Source of the DNA: Nocardia exalbida NBRC 100660 | GTDB taxonomy: Bacteria > Actinomycetota > Actinomycetes > Mycobacteriales > Mycobacteriaceae | Assembly: GCF_000308575.1 (NCBI RefSeq) | Contig: NZ_BAFZ01000032.1 | Span: 62,001 to 126,000, forward strand | Reading direction: 5' to 3' | Length of the DNA stretch: 64,000 nt | Part shown: piece by piece, positions 26,431 to 34,863 of the stretch | How positions within the stretch are numbered: the stretch's first letter is position 1 | Layout of the letters: every line of letters begins with the position of its first letter | The notes under the pieces: model-generated | Told to the model about the DNA's origin: nothing | The model's database searches: none | The model's input: only the letters and a program-made list of their open reading frames with translations | Program-made: the position numbers and the translations under genes

Positions 26431-27270
26431 ATGCGGCTTCACGTGGGATGTGCGATGTGGACGCACGCGGCTCGGCAGGAAAGGCAGCTCGCGCCGGGGG
26501 AGCGGCTGCGCTGGTACGCCACGTGGTGCAATGCGGTCGAAGGCAATACGACCTTCTACGCGACGCCGTCACGGCGCACAGTGGAATCGTGGGCGAGTCA
26601 ATGCGATCCCGCGTTCCGGTTCGTCCTCAAGCTGCCCAAGCCCATCACCCATGAACGCAGGCTGACCGGCGTCGAGGAGGATCTGCGCTCGTTCCTCGCC
26701 GCGATGGAGCCGCTCGGGGAACGCATCCACGCCCTGTGGGTGCAGCTGCCCGGCTCGTTCGGCCCCACCGATCTCGGTGCGCTGGCCGGATTCCTGCGGC
26801 AATTGCCGCGCACCTACCGGGCAGCCGTCGAGGTTCGCCATCCCGCGTTCTTCGCCGACGAGCAGGCGGCGCGCAGGCTGGAATACGTCTTGTCCAGGGT
26901 GGGCGCCGAATGGGTTCCGTTCGACACCACCGTGCTGTTCGACGGTCCGCCCACCAGTGCGGCGGAACAGGAGGCGGCGTCGAAGAAGCCGCGGGTGCGG
27001 CGCAGGATGCGCGCCCTGACCGAGTACCCGATCGTGCGGTACCACGGCCGCGACGATGTCGAGCGCACCGTCGACGGCTGGCAGCCGTGGGTCGGCACGG
27101 TCGCCGAGTGGCTGCGCGAAGGCCGGTCGCCGACGGTGTTCGTGCACACCCCCGACAACGCGGGCTCGCTGGAGCTGGCCCGCCGCTTCCACGACGAGGT
27201 CCGCGCCCGGCTGCCACAGCTCGACCCGTTGCCGGAGCCGACGCCTGCCGAGCCGATGACCCTCTTCTGA
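26431..27270 (+). CDS. DUF72 family protein (YecE-like)
   Basis: A 279-residue TIM-barrel protein of the DUF72/YecE family. It begins MRLHVGCAMWTHAAR, has YATWCNAVEGNTTFYATPS and FRFVLKLPKPITHERRL, and later AAVEVRHPAFF and YPIVRYHGRD, all family signatures. Function of DUF72 is unsettled; Fe-S or nucleic-acid repair roles have been suggested for relatives. ATG at 26431 sits 11 bases after TTAGCGT, which may be a -10 box giving a very short leader. It ends 8 bases before a strong bidirectional hairpin. Confidence 0.85.
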   Translation: MRLHVGCAMWTHAARQERQLAPGERLRWYATWCNAVEGNTTFYATPSRRTVESWASQCDPAFRFVLKLPKPITHERRLTGVEEDLRSFLAAMEPLGERIHALWVQLPGSFGPTDLGALAGFLRQLPRTYRAAVEVRHPAFFADEQAARRLEYVLSRVGAEWVPFDTTVLFDGPPTSAAEQEAASKKPRVRRRMRALTEYPIVRYHGRDDVERTVDGWQPWVGTVAEWLREGRSPTVFVHTPDNAGSLELARRFHDEVRARLPQLDPLPEPTPAEPMTLF

Positions 27271-27278
27271 CGAAAAGA

Positions 27279-27309
27279 ACGGTCCCGCGGGCAACTGCCG
27301 CGGGACCGT
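27279..27309. terminator. Strong bidirectional terminator between DUF72 and yceI genes
   Basis: A perfect 12-base stem (ACGGTCCCGCGG with CCGCGGGACCGT) closes a seven-base loop. Read on the minus strand it is followed by TTCTTTTCG, a fair U-run, so it mainly terminates the operon that ends with the YceI gene and also faces the DUF72 gene. Confidence 0.85.
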
Positions 27310-27318
27310 CCGGATCAC

Positions 27319-27867
27319 TCAGGACTGCAAACCGACCTCGATCTCGAGGGTGAGCGTGATCTTGTCGCCGATCACCGCGCCGCCGTCGGGCAGGGGCATG
27401 TCGATGGTGATGCCGAAGTCGCGGCGGTTGATCACGGTCTTGGCCTCGAAGCCGGCGACCGGCCCGTGGCCCATGCCGGGGTTGACGCCGAGGAACTCCA
27501 CGTCCAGCGTGACCGGCTTGGTGACGCCGCGGATGGTGAACTCGCCGTCCACGATGAAGTCGTCGCCGTTCACCCGGAAACCGGTGGACTCGAAGGTGGC
27601 CACCGGAAACTCCTCGGCCTGGAAGAAGTCCGCGGTGCGCAGGTGCGCGTCGCGCTGTTCGTTGTCGGTGGTGACCGAGTCGACCCGGATCTCTGCGGTG
27701 GCCGAGGCGCTGCCGTCCTCGCCGATGACCAGCTTGCCGGAGAAGTCGGTGAAGCGGCCGCGTACCTTGCTGACCATCAGGTGGCGTACCGAGAAGCCCA
27801 GGGTGGAGTGGGCGGGGTCGATCGCCCAAGTGCCCGCGGTGAGAGCGTTGGTGGTTCCGGTCGACAT
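27319..27867 (-). CDS. YceI family isoprenoid-binding-type protein
   Basis: A 182-residue lipocalin-like YceI protein. AIDPAHSTLGFSVRHLMVSKVRG at the start and FTIRGVTKPVTLDVEF near residue 110 are diagnostic. It has no signal peptide, unlike E. coli YceI, so it is cytoplasmic. Relatives bind polyisoprenoid chains such as quinone precursors. ATG at 27867 has AAGGAG seven bases upstream. It follows the FMN reductase gene by about 70 bases on the same strand, and its leader contains AACTAGTT (27895-27902), an octamer also found at a MarR site elsewhere in the window. Three-gene unit with the LLM monooxygenase is plausible. Confidence 0.9.
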   Translation of the reverse strand: MSTGTTNALTAGTWAIDPAHSTLGFSVRHLMVSKVRGRFTDFSGKLVIGEDGSASATAEIRVDSVTTDNEQRDAHLRTADFFQAEEFPVATFESTGFRVNGDDFIVDGEFTIRGVTKPVTLDVEFLGVNPGMGHGPVAGFEAKTVINRRDFGITIDMPLPDGGAVIGDKITLTLEIEVGLQS

Positions 27868-27936
27868 GGTGTTCTCCTTGATGATTGAGAATTGAACTAG
27901 TTGGATGTGGGTCGGGCTCGGTCGGTGGGGAAAGGG

Positions 27937-28542
27937 TCAGTGGGTGCCCAGTAGCTGCGCGAACGGTACCGGGTGGTCGTACGGATCGGCGGCGCGCTCG
28001 CGCGGTGTGCCGGTCAGCAGGGCGGCGAATTCCGCTGCGGCACGGTCGATCCGGGTGCTCAATCCGCCCGCCGCCGCGGATGCCCAGTCCTCGGACGCCG
28101 CGTAGACGGCGGTGGGCGCGACCACCGCGCGCAGGTAGCTGAACATCGGCCGCAGTGCGTGCTCCAGCGCCAGCGAATGGCGCGCCGAGCCGCCGGTCGC
28201 CCCGAGCAGTACCGGCATCCCGGCCAGCGCGTCCGGTTCCAGGACGTCGAAGAACGTCTTGAACAGGCCGCTGTAGGACGCGTTGAAGATCGGCGTGACG
28301 GCGATCAAGCCGTCGGCGCCGGTCACCGTATCGATCGTCGCGCGCAGCCCGCCGGGCGCGAACCCGGTCAGCAGGTTGTCGGCCAGATCGCGGGCGTGTC
28401 CGCGTACTTCGACCACGTCGAATGTCACGTCCGCGCCCGGCGCGGACAGCGCCGCGCCGGTGGCGGCAGCGAGCCGATCGGCGAGCAGCCGGGTCGAGGA
28501 CGGCTGTGACAAGCCCGCGGCGACGACGGCGATGCGGGTCAT
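27937..28542 (-). CDS. NAD(P)H-dependent FMN reductase, LLM-partnered (CE1759 type)
   Basis: A 201-residue flavodoxin-fold reductase. MTRIAVVAAGLSQPSSTRLLAD is the FMN phosphate loop and TPIFNASYSGLFKTFFDVL the loop over the flavin; GATGGSARHSLALE follows. I recognise it as the type found beside LLM flavin monooxygenases in corynebacteria and relatives. Its ATG overlaps the stop of the LLM gene (ATGA), so the two are translated together, and the reductase would supply FMNH2 to the monooxygenase. No membrane or signal segment. Confidence 0.9.
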   Translation of the reverse strand: MTRIAVVAAGLSQPSSTRLLADRLAAATGAALSAPGADVTFDVVEVRGHARDLADNLLTGFAPGGLRATIDTVTGADGLIAVTPIFNASYSGLFKTFFDVLEPDALAGMPVLLGATGGSARHSLALEHALRPMFSYLRAVVAPTAVYAASEDWASAAAGGLSTRIDRAAAEFAALLTGTPRERAADPYDHPVPFAQLLGTH

Positions 28543-29633
28543 CGGGTTGCCTCCAGTGCGGCGTCACGGGCGGCGACCAGGCTCGCGTGCGTCGGCGCGT
28601 CGGGCACGTGCGCCGGGCGCAGAGCCGCGAATTCCTTGCGCAGCACCGGAACCACTTCCTCGCCGAGCAGGTCCAGTTGCTCCAGGACGGTTTTCAGCGG
28701 AAGGCCCGCGTGATCCATCAAGAACAGCTGGCGCTGGTAGTCGCCGAACGCCGCACGGAAGGTGAGCGTCTTGTCGATGACCTCCTGCGGGCTGCCCACC
28801 GTGAGCGGGGTCTGCTCGGTGAACTCTTCCAGCGACGGGCCGTGCCCGTACACCGGCGCGTTGTCGAAGTAGGGCCGGAACTCGCGCACCGCGTCCTGGG
28901 AGTTCTTGCGCATGAACACCTGTCCGCCCAGGCCGACGATCGCCTGGTCGGCGGAGCCGTGGCCGTAGTGCTCGTAGCGCTGCCGGTACAGCGCGATCAG
29001 CCGCTGGAAGTGCTCCTTCGGCCAGAAGATGTTGTTGGCGAAGAATCCGTCGCCGTAGTAGGCCGCCTGCTCGGCGATCTCGGGGCTGCGGATCGAGCCG
29101 TGCCAGACGAACGGCGGTACGTCGTCCAGCGGGCGCGGCGTCGAGGTGAACGATTGCAGCGGCGTGCGGAACTTGCCCTCCCAGTCGACCACGTCTTCGC
29201 GCCAGAGCCGGTGCAGCAGGTGATAGTTCTCGATCGCCAGCGGGATGCCGTCGCGGATGTCCTTGCCGAACCAGGGGTAGACCGGCCCGGTGTTGCCGCG
29301 GCCGAGCATCAGGTCCACCCGCCCCTCGGCGAGGTGTTGCAGCATGGCGAAGTCCTCGGCGATCTTCACCGGGTCGTTCGTGGTGATCAGCGTCGTGGCG
29401 GTGGAGAGCTGGAGCCGCTCGGTCCGCGCCGCGATGTAGCCGAGCATGGTGGTCGGCGACGACGGCACGAACGGCCGGTTGTGGTGCTCGCCGGTGGCGA
29501 ACACGTCCAGCCCGACCTCTTCGGCCTTGCGGGCGATCGTCACCATGGCCGTGATGCGCTCGTGCTCACTGGGCGTCCGGCCGGTCGTGGGGTCGGTCGT
29601 CACATCACCGACCGTGAAAATTCCGAACTGCAC
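28539..29633 (-). CDS. LLM class flavin-dependent oxidoreductase (CE1758 type)
   Basis: A 364-residue bacterial-luciferase-like monooxygenase using reduced FMN. The TIM barrel opens VQFGIFTVGDVTTDPTTGRT, and EEVGLDVFATGEHHNRPFV and LGRGNTGPVYPWFG match this subfamily. The start is GTG at 29633, with AAGGAGG five bases ahead; the frame is open 17 codons more. It is the first gene of an operon with the FMN reductase (overlapping) and probably the YceI gene. Substrate unknown. An imperfectly spaced inverted repeat TTTGGT...ACCAAA at 29664-29685 lies just upstream and could bind a regulator. Confidence 0.9.
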   Translation of the reverse strand: MQFGIFTVGDVTTDPTTGRTPSEHERITAMVTIARKAEEVGLDVFATGEHHNRPFVPSSPTTMLGYIAARTERLQLSTATTLITTNDPVKIAEDFAMLQHLAEGRVDLMLGRGNTGPVYPWFGKDIRDGIPLAIENYHLLHRLWREDVVDWEGKFRTPLQSFTSTPRPLDDVPPFVWHGSIRSPEIAEQAAYYGDGFFANNIFWPKEHFQRLIALYRQRYEHYGHGSADQAIVGLGGQVFMRKNSQDAVREFRPYFDNAPVYGHGPSLEEFTEQTPLTVGSPQEVIDKTLTFRAAFGDYQRQLFLMDHAGLPLKTVLEQLDLLGEEVVPVLRKEFAALRPAHVPDAPTHASLVAARDAALEATR

Positions 29634-29663
29634 GACGCCTCCTTCGTTCTCAGTCTGTCTCAA

Positions 29664-29685
29664 TTTGGTGGATATGGCAACCAAA
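29664..29685. promoter_or_regulatory. Inverted repeat TTTGGT-N10-ACCAAA before LLM operon
   Basis: Six-base perfect arms with a ten-base spacer, 31 bases upstream of the LLM start. The A/T-rich arms stand out in this GC-rich DNA. No regulator gene is adjacent, so the binding protein is unknown. Confidence 0.35.
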
Positions 29686-29735
29686 GGAACGGAGCGGGGT
29701 ACGTGGGTATTCCCGCTCCGGCGATGTGGCGTCGG

Positions 29736-30983
29736 TTACGGCAGGTATTCCGTCAGCCAGGTGCGGGTGAGTTCGCGGGTGACCAGCGCACCGGTGTCGA
29801 GTTCGGTGGTGCCGAAGGCGTGATCGAGGAAGGGGAGCTCGACGCAGCGGTGCGGCACGCGCGCGGTCTCCAGAGTCGCGGCGTAGGCGGCGGTGTGCTC
29901 GGCGAGCACCAGGTGATCGTTGGCGCCCTGGATCAGCAGGGTGGGCGGGGAGTCGCCGGTGACCTGCGCGGCGGCGCCGGTCGCGGAATAGCGGTCGGGG
30001 TACTGGTCGGGCGTTCCGCCGAGGTACTGCCGGGCCGCGTCGACACCGAGCGCGGTCTCGCTGCCTGACGCGGCGAGGTCGACCGCCGGATACAGCGCCA
30101 CCGCCGCGCGTACCTTCGGCAGCTCGGCGGCGCTACCGCAGCTGGGCCGCAGGGCACCCGCGTTGATCTTGTTCGCGACGTTGACGGCCAGATTGCCGCC
30201 CGCCGACTCGCCGAACGTGGCGACCCGCCGCATATCCCAGTCGTACCGCTGCGCGTTCGCGGCGGCCCAGCTCAGCGCGCAGGCGACGTCGGCGTCCGCG
30301 GTGTTCCAGCGGTGGTTGTCTTCGTCGGAGAGGCGGTAGTCCACATCGAGGACGGCGTATCCGTTGTCGGCCAGCCAGGTCGTGTAGGCGTCGGTGCCAC
30401 GGCTGCCCGTGACGAAAGCGCCGCCGTGAATGCTCACCACCAGCGGCGCCGGTCGCGGCCCCGGAGCGGGCAGGTACAGGTCCGCCTGGATCGGTTGTCC
30501 GTCCACGGTCGCGTAGGTGACGGTCTCGTCGGGCGGGTCGCCGATGGTGCTGAACGGCACGGCCGGGGCGAACGGAATCCAGACGCCCGCGGCGTCACGC
30601 GCCGCGAACACCAGCGTCGCGCTGGTCACGACGGACAGCACCAGGCCGAGGGCGGCGACGCCGGTCACCGTGCCCGCGAGGCGCCGTCCGCGCTCGCCCC
30701 CGCGAAACGCCGTCAGCGCGAGCGCGGTCGCGACCACCGCCAGCACCATGTTCCACGAGCCGAGCGCGTCGCGGACGGCGCCGAGCAAGAGCACGGCCGA
30801 CTGCGCGACCGCGTTGCCGAGCAACGGCATCACCCAGGAAACCGGCAGGATCGCGATCAGTTGCGCGAGTGCGAGATACGCGGCGAGCGCTCCGGCGAGC
30901 GTGAGCAGGCCGATGCGGACCAGGCGACGCGGGGTCGCGGACTTTCCGGGCACGGTCACGTCCGCTCCTCGCTCGTCGGTCAT
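29736..30983 (-). CDS. Membrane-anchored alpha/beta hydrolase (esterase)
   Basis: A 415-residue protein. Residues 20-130 contain about three or four membrane helices (LLTLAGALAAYLALAQLIAIL and later ones); the rest is a hormone-sensitive-lipase-like domain. HGGAF forms the oxyanion hole near residue 180, GESAGG the nucleophile elbow near 250, and NDHLV and LDHAFG supply Asp and His. This build is common in mycobacteria for enzymes acting on lipids or short esters at the membrane. ATG at 30983 has GGAGA six bases ahead, and the open frame beyond it is not coding-like. Confidence 0.87.
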   Translation of the reverse strand: MTDERGADVTVPGKSATPRRLVRIGLLTLAGALAAYLALAQLIAILPVSWVMPLLGNAVAQSAVLLLGAVRDALGSWNMVLAVVATALALTAFRGGERGRRLAGTVTGVAALGLVLSVVTSATLVFAARDAAGVWIPFAPAVPFSTIGDPPDETVTYATVDGQPIQADLYLPAPGPRPAPLVVSIHGGAFVTGSRGTDAYTTWLADNGYAVLDVDYRLSDEDNHRWNTADADVACALSWAAANAQRYDWDMRRVATFGESAGGNLAVNVANKINAGALRPSCGSAAELPKVRAAVALYPAVDLAASGSETALGVDAARQYLGGTPDQYPDRYSATGAAAQVTGDSPPTLLIQGANDHLVLAEHTAAYAATLETARVPHRCVELPFLDHAFGTTELDTGALVTRELTRTWLTEYLP

Positions 30984-31165
30984 CAAGGTCTCCGGTTCCG
31001 GGTCGGGTTCGCCGGCTCCAACATAGGTCGGTCTTCGTAGCCGCCGGTTTCCGGTGGTGGCGTGCCGGGACGGATTCGGGTAGCCGACTACGCGCGACTT
31101 CCGGTGGCTGGTCCGCAGAATCGGTCCCCACAGGGTTCGACCACCGGGTTCTCGAAGGGATGTGC

Positions 31166-31711
31166 ATGGCTGGTTATCAGGATTGGTTGGCGCCTGCTCC
31201 GAATCCGGAGCCGCCCTTGGACAGTCGCCGCCGCGCCGAGGCGGAGCCGATGGCCTGCGATCCGGCACCAGCTCGGGCGCTACCGTGCCGGTCGCGGCCA
31301 CACGCGACCTCCGGTCGGTCCAGTGCCGGGATACGCAGCGTGGTGCGGCGAAGCCATGCCTCCACCGCGCGGGGCGAGGACGAGTCGCGGTCGGCGGCAC
31401 GCCGATTCGCCGAGTCGGCGGTGCGAGTCGTCCTCGAGGTGCTCGACCGCAGGAGGCCCGTGCCGCAACTGGCCGTGGTCGCCGACGCCACGGTTGTCGC
31501 CGCGGTGCGCACGTTGATCGGCGCCGGTCTCGTGCCCGGCCGCGACCTCGGCGTCGCGGTGCCGATGCGGGTGAACGTGGTCCTGGTGGACGCCAAGACC
31601 GCCGAGGTCTTCGCCACCTACGGCCGGGGCAGGCGTCATTTCGCCTTGGCGGCGCGCATCGCGCGGACCCGCTCGGCGGGCTGGCGGCTGACGGCGCTGC
31701 GCATCCGATGA
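31166..31711 (+). CDS. Rv3235-family protein (DUF6459)
   Basis: A 181-residue protein. The N-terminal 75 residues are Pro/Arg-rich and probably disordered. The C-terminal part (SAARRFAESAVRVVLEVLDR to the end) matches the Rv3235 family: two helices, then VAVPMRVNVVLVDAKTAEVF and a basic end. In Mycobacterium the gene lies near secA1; here it stands alone, and its function is unknown. ATG at 31166 has AAGGG six bases upstream; ATG at 31160 would be too close to that site. It converges on the dioxygenase gene. Confidence 0.75.
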   Translation: MAGYQDWLAPAPNPEPPLDSRRRAEAEPMACDPAPARALPCRSRPHATSGRSSAGIRSVVRRSHASTARGEDESRSAARRFAESAVRVVLEVLDRRRPVPQLAVVADATVVAAVRTLIGAGLVPGRDLGVAVPMRVNVVLVDAKTAEVFATYGRGRRHFALAARIARTRSAGWRLTALRIR

Positions 31712-31782
31712 CGTGGTCGGCCGTACAGGGCTCGCGACCTCGGTCGCGGTGGCGCCGCCTCGCGGACCGTCGGCACCTGCGC

Positions 31783-32565
31783 TCAGCCGAGCTGAATGGA
31801 TCGGCGTGCCATGCCGAACCAGTAGCCGTCGATGACGGTACGCAGCGTGCCGAAATCCTCCTCGCCCGCGCCGAGCGCGACGAACAGTGGCGCGAAGTGG
31901 TCGGCGCGTGGATGGGCCAGGCGAGCTGCGGGCGCGGTGCGCTCGAAGTCGAGCAGTGCGTCCAGGTCGCGGGCGGCCAGCGTCTCGCGGCCCCACGCGT
32001 CGAATTCGGCCGTGAAGGAGGGTACGTGCTCGTCGTCGGCGGTCAGCGCGCGCAAATTGTGCGTGAAGAATCCGCTGCCGACGATCAGTACGCCTTCGTC
32101 GCGCAGCGGCGCCAGCTTCCGGCCGATGCCCAACAGGACCTGCGGGTCCAGCGTCGGCATGGACAGCTGCAACACCGGGATGCCGGCGTCCGGATACATC
32201 TCCTTCAACGGCACGTAGGCGCCGTGATCGAGCCCGCGATCCGGCACGTCCGCCACCGCGGCGCCCGGTCCGCGCAACAGATTCCGCACCTTGCCGGCCA
32301 GCTCGGGCGCGCCCGGCGCGGGATAACGCACCTGGTAGTACCGCTCCGGAAAGCCCCAGAAGTCGTAGACCAGCGGCACCGTCCTGGTGGCGCCGAGCGC
32401 GATCGGCGCGGCCTCCCAGTGCGCGGAAACGATCAGGACGGCGCGGGGCCGGGGCAACGCGCGCGACCACGCCGCCAGTTCGGCGGGCCACCTCTCGTGG
32501 TCGGCGAGTGGCGGAGCGCCATGCGAGAGATACAGCACCGGCATTCTTTCGGTGGCCACGGTCAT
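31783..32565 (-). CDS. DODA-type extradiol ring-cleavage dioxygenase (YgiD/LigB family)
   Basis: A 260-residue enzyme of the class III extradiol dioxygenases, with a non-heme metal site. Histidines lie in LYLSHGAPP, IVSAHWEA, GLDHGAYVPL and GFFTHNLR, the four expected places. It should open a catechol-like ring. ATG at 32565 has GGAGG six bases upstream. It is divergent from a MarR regulator, and two palindromes centred 30 bases apart lie between them, so the regulator very likely represses this gene in response to a phenolic or quinone compound. Confidence 0.9.
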   Translation of the reverse strand: MTVATERMPVLYLSHGAPPLADHERWPAELAAWSRALPRPRAVLIVSAHWEAAPIALGATRTVPLVYDFWGFPERYYQVRYPAPGAPELAGKVRNLLRGPGAAVADVPDRGLDHGAYVPLKEMYPDAGIPVLQLSMPTLDPQVLLGIGRKLAPLRDEGVLIVGSGFFTHNLRALTADDEHVPSFTAEFDAWGRETLAARDLDALLDFERTAPAARLAHPRADHFAPLFVALGAGEEDFGTLRTVIDGYWFGMARRSIQLG

Positions 32566-32594
32566 AGTGCTCCTCCCGGCTCGGTCGCCCAGGT

Positions 32595-32610
32595 AGTTCA
32601 AATTCGAACT
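32595..32610. promoter_or_regulatory. MarR-type operator, imperfect copy
   Basis: AGTTCAAATTCGAACT is symmetric at seven of eight base pairs and shares the GTTCAAATT core with the perfect site at 32624-32641. Its centre is 30 bases from the other, about three helical turns, so two dimers could bind the same face. Confidence 0.6.
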
Positions 32611-32623
32611 CAACTGTAGCTGG

Positions 32624-32641
32624 TTGTTCAAATTTGAACAA
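32624..32641. promoter_or_regulatory. MarR-type operator, perfect 18-base palindrome
   Basis: TTGTTCAAATTTGAACAA is a perfect 18-base palindrome in the 93-base region between divergent dioxygenase and MarR genes, ending 17 bases before the marR GTG. Sequence and position fit MarR/SlyA sites. Confidence 0.75.
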
Positions 32642-32658
32642 GGGGCTAGGGTGGAGCT

Positions 32659-33108
32659 GTGGAGACCACGTGGCTGAACGTCCGCGAGATGGCGGTGTGG
32701 CAGAACTTCCTGGCGGCCGGCGCGCTGGTGGGTCGCGAGGTGGAACGGCAGCTCAAGCGGGAAGGGCTGTCGCACACCCAGTACGAGGTGCTCGTGCGGC
32801 TCGCGGACGCGCCGGAGGGCCGCCTGCGGATGACCGAACTCGCCGAGGCGCTCTACACCTCCAAAAGCGGTCTGACCTATCAGGTGACGCAGTTGGAGAA
32901 GACCGGGTTGCTGGTCCGCGAGGCCTGTCCGACCGACGTGCGCGGCGTCATCGCCGTACTCACCGCCGCGGGCCGGGAAAGGCTGGCCCAGGTCGCGCCT
33001 GGCCATGTCGCGACCGTCCGCCGCGTCCTCGTCGACGTGCTCACCGACGCGCAGCAGGGCGCTGTCGCGGACAGTCTGGGCGAGGTCGCGCGGCGACTCG
33101 CTCCCTGA
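32659..33108 (+). CDS. MarR family transcriptional regulator
   Basis: A 149-residue MarR regulator with winged helix at about residues 35-100 (YEVLVRLADAPEGRLRMTELAE, then TSKSGLTYQVTQLEKTGLLVRE). GTG at 32659 is preceded by GGTGGAG. No cysteine in the first helix, where redox-sensing MarR proteins carry one, so a ligand rather than oxidation is the likely signal. It probably autoregulates and represses the divergent dioxygenase through the palindromes at 32595 and 32624. Confidence 0.9.
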   Translation: METTWLNVREMAVWQNFLAAGALVGREVERQLKREGLSHTQYEVLVRLADAPEGRLRMTELAEALYTSKSGLTYQVTQLEKTGLLVREACPTDVRGVIAVLTAAGRERLAQVAPGHVATVRRVLVDVLTDAQQGAVADSLGEVARRLAP

Positions 33109-33109
33109 C

Positions 33110-34012
33110 TCAGGCCAGCGACGCCAGCCAGTCGTGCATCCACGACAGCGCGGTCGCTCCGCCTCCGACGGGGTAGCTGCCGTAGGCGGTGTGCGCTTCG
33201 GAGCGGTAGAACTCGTCCAGCAGCCGAGCCCGTTCCTGGTTGGCCGACTCCGAGAGCTGGCTCTGCAAAAGGGGGATTCCGCCGTTGGACATCAGGTCGC
33301 CGACGATGGCGCCCATTTCCATCTGGTAGCGCCACAGGTAGGCCGGGTCGGGGTGCGAGGTCTGGGCCAGGAAGCCCGCGAAGCGGGTCACGAAATCGTC
33401 CGACGCCGTGGTGCAGTAAAGATCGCCGATCGCGCAGATGGTGCGGGTCTGCGGGGTGAGGAGACCGAACCCGCCGATGCGCGGACCACCCGCGCCCGCG
33501 CCGCCGACCGGGGGACCGACCAGTGCGTCGGTGGGGGAGCGGCGGGGATCGGAGATGAGCCCCACCGCGGCGATCCGATGCGGCGGCACGACGCCGAGTC
33601 CGGTGCCGATCTCGGCGGCGAGATCACCGGCGGCGTCCGCGCCCTGGCTGTAGCCCAGCAGCGCGATCCTGGTCGCGCCGCACTCCCGGCCCATCGCCGC
33701 GATCATGCCGCGCGCGTTGTCGACGGCCTCGCGTTTGGAGGCGCCGTATACCTCGCTCTCCCAAGGGAAGGCGGTCGCCGCGTAACTCACGTAGTCCACC
33801 GACGCCGAGGACGGCAGGCCGCGGGTGACTCCGGCCAGCATCCCGGGCCCGGGGCGTTCACCGTCCGCGGTGGTCTCCCATGTTCCCGGGATCGCCACCA
33901 CATACAGACTCGGGCAATCCGGTGCGGCGACGGCGGGCCCGCTGCCCGGCCCCACACACGACAGCGCCATCACCGCGAAACCGATGGCCGCCGAGATCAA
34001 CTTCGATCGCAT
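33110..34012 (-). CDS. Secreted cutinase-family esterase
   Basis: A 300-residue secreted serine esterase. A signal peptide ends near APAVAAPD (about residue 30). The nucleophile elbow is GYSQGA near residue 120, and the cutinase Asp motif is TICAIGDLYC near 192; a His follows in AQTSHPDPAY. Cutinase-like enzymes of actinomycetes hydrolyse lipids and polyesters outside the cell. The C-terminal 80 residues extend past the usual cutinase core. ATG at 34012 has AGGAG eight bases ahead. It converges on the MarR gene with one base between stops. Confidence 0.87.
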   Translation of the reverse strand: MRSKLISAAIGFAVMALSCVGPGSGPAVAAPDCPSLYVVAIPGTWETTADGERPGPGMLAGVTRGLPSSASVDYVSYAATAFPWESEVYGASKREAVDNARGMIAAMGRECGATRIALLGYSQGADAAGDLAAEIGTGLGVVPPHRIAAVGLISDPRRSPTDALVGPPVGGAGAGGPRIGGFGLLTPQTRTICAIGDLYCTTASDDFVTRFAGFLAQTSHPDPAYLWRYQMEMGAIVGDLMSNGGIPLLQSQLSESANQERARLLDEFYRSEAHTAYGSYPVGGGATALSWMHDWLASLA

Positions 34013-34233
34013 GGCGTTTGCTCCTGGTAGTACAGGCGCCGCAGGCGCTCCCCGGCAGGAATCGGCCTCCGCGGGCGCCGTGCGGTGGTCGGACCCGGCC
34101 CCGTCGAAGGCTGCATTGAGACTCGGTGGTCTCAAAGTGCAGCCAGGATAGCGACAGTGTGGGAGAGTGCACAATCGGAGTCTGAAGTGACGCGTATCAC
34201 AGTCGATTCGGAGCCATCGGCGCTCGCCGATTG

Positions 34234-34833
34234 CTAGTGGCCTTGGGCGAGAAGAACTGTCATGGCCTCCGCCCATCGATCGATGGTTGCCGCCGCGGCG
34301 CGCTCGGAGGTGCGCAGCGGCCGGGACATCGCGGTGCCGCGCAGTATCGCGATGGTGAGGTCGCGGACGGCCGGGTACCGCGGATGGGCGACCAGGTCCG
34401 GACCGAACAGTGCGTCCACCACGCGCCGCAAGTCGCGCCCGGCTTTTCGTTCGGCCGCGCGCAACGCCTCGGCAAGCGCCGGATCGGTCCGCGCGGCCGC
34501 CCACAGTTCGAACTCGGCTTGCGCCGCCGGGCGCGCCATCGACTCGTACAGGGCGGTCAAGGCGCGGCGTAGCGGATCGGTCCCCGTGCCGAGCCCGGCC
34601 GCGACCTCTCGCACCGCCGCCTCGTTGCGTGCGACCAGATGTCCGACCAGTTCACCGATCAACGCGCCGAGGGTCGGGAAGTGATGCAGCAGCGCCCCGC
34701 GGCTCACGCTCGCGGCCCGCTGCACGGACAACGTGGACAGCGCCCGGTAGCCCTGCTCGGCCAGCAGGTCGGCGGCGGCGTCGAGGATGCGAACGCGGGT
34801 CGCCCGCTTCTGTTCCTCGCGTCGTCCGGCCAT
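34234..34833 (-). CDS. TetR family transcriptional regulator
   Basis: A 199-residue TetR protein. DNA-binding helices occupy residues 10-58 (RATRVRILDAAADLLAEQGY, SVQRAASVSRGALLHHFPT). ATG at 34833 has GGAGGAGC upstream at good spacing; the open frame beyond it runs through the operator. It is divergent from a crotonase gene, and the perfect 18-base palindrome at 34864-34881 lies between them, closer to this start. Repression of itself and the crotonase by an acyl-CoA-responsive mechanism is the natural reading. Confidence 0.88.
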   Translation of the reverse strand: MAGRREEQKRATRVRILDAAADLLAEQGYRALSTLSVQRAASVSRGALLHHFPTLGALIGELVGHLVARNEAAVREVAAGLGTGTDPLRRALTALYESMARPAAQAEFELWAAARTDPALAEALRAAERKAGRDLRRVVDALFGPDLVAHPRYPAVRDLTIAILRGTAMSRPLRTSERAAAATIDRWAEAMTVLLAQGH

Positions 34834-34863
34834 ACCAGCTCCTCCCGTCGCCGCGACATTTTC

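Noticed and set aside
27895..27902. AACTAGTT upstream of yceI as a site for the MarR protein encoded at 38559
   Set aside because: Only eight symmetric bases and 11 kb away from the regulator; similarity to CAACTAGTTG may be chance.
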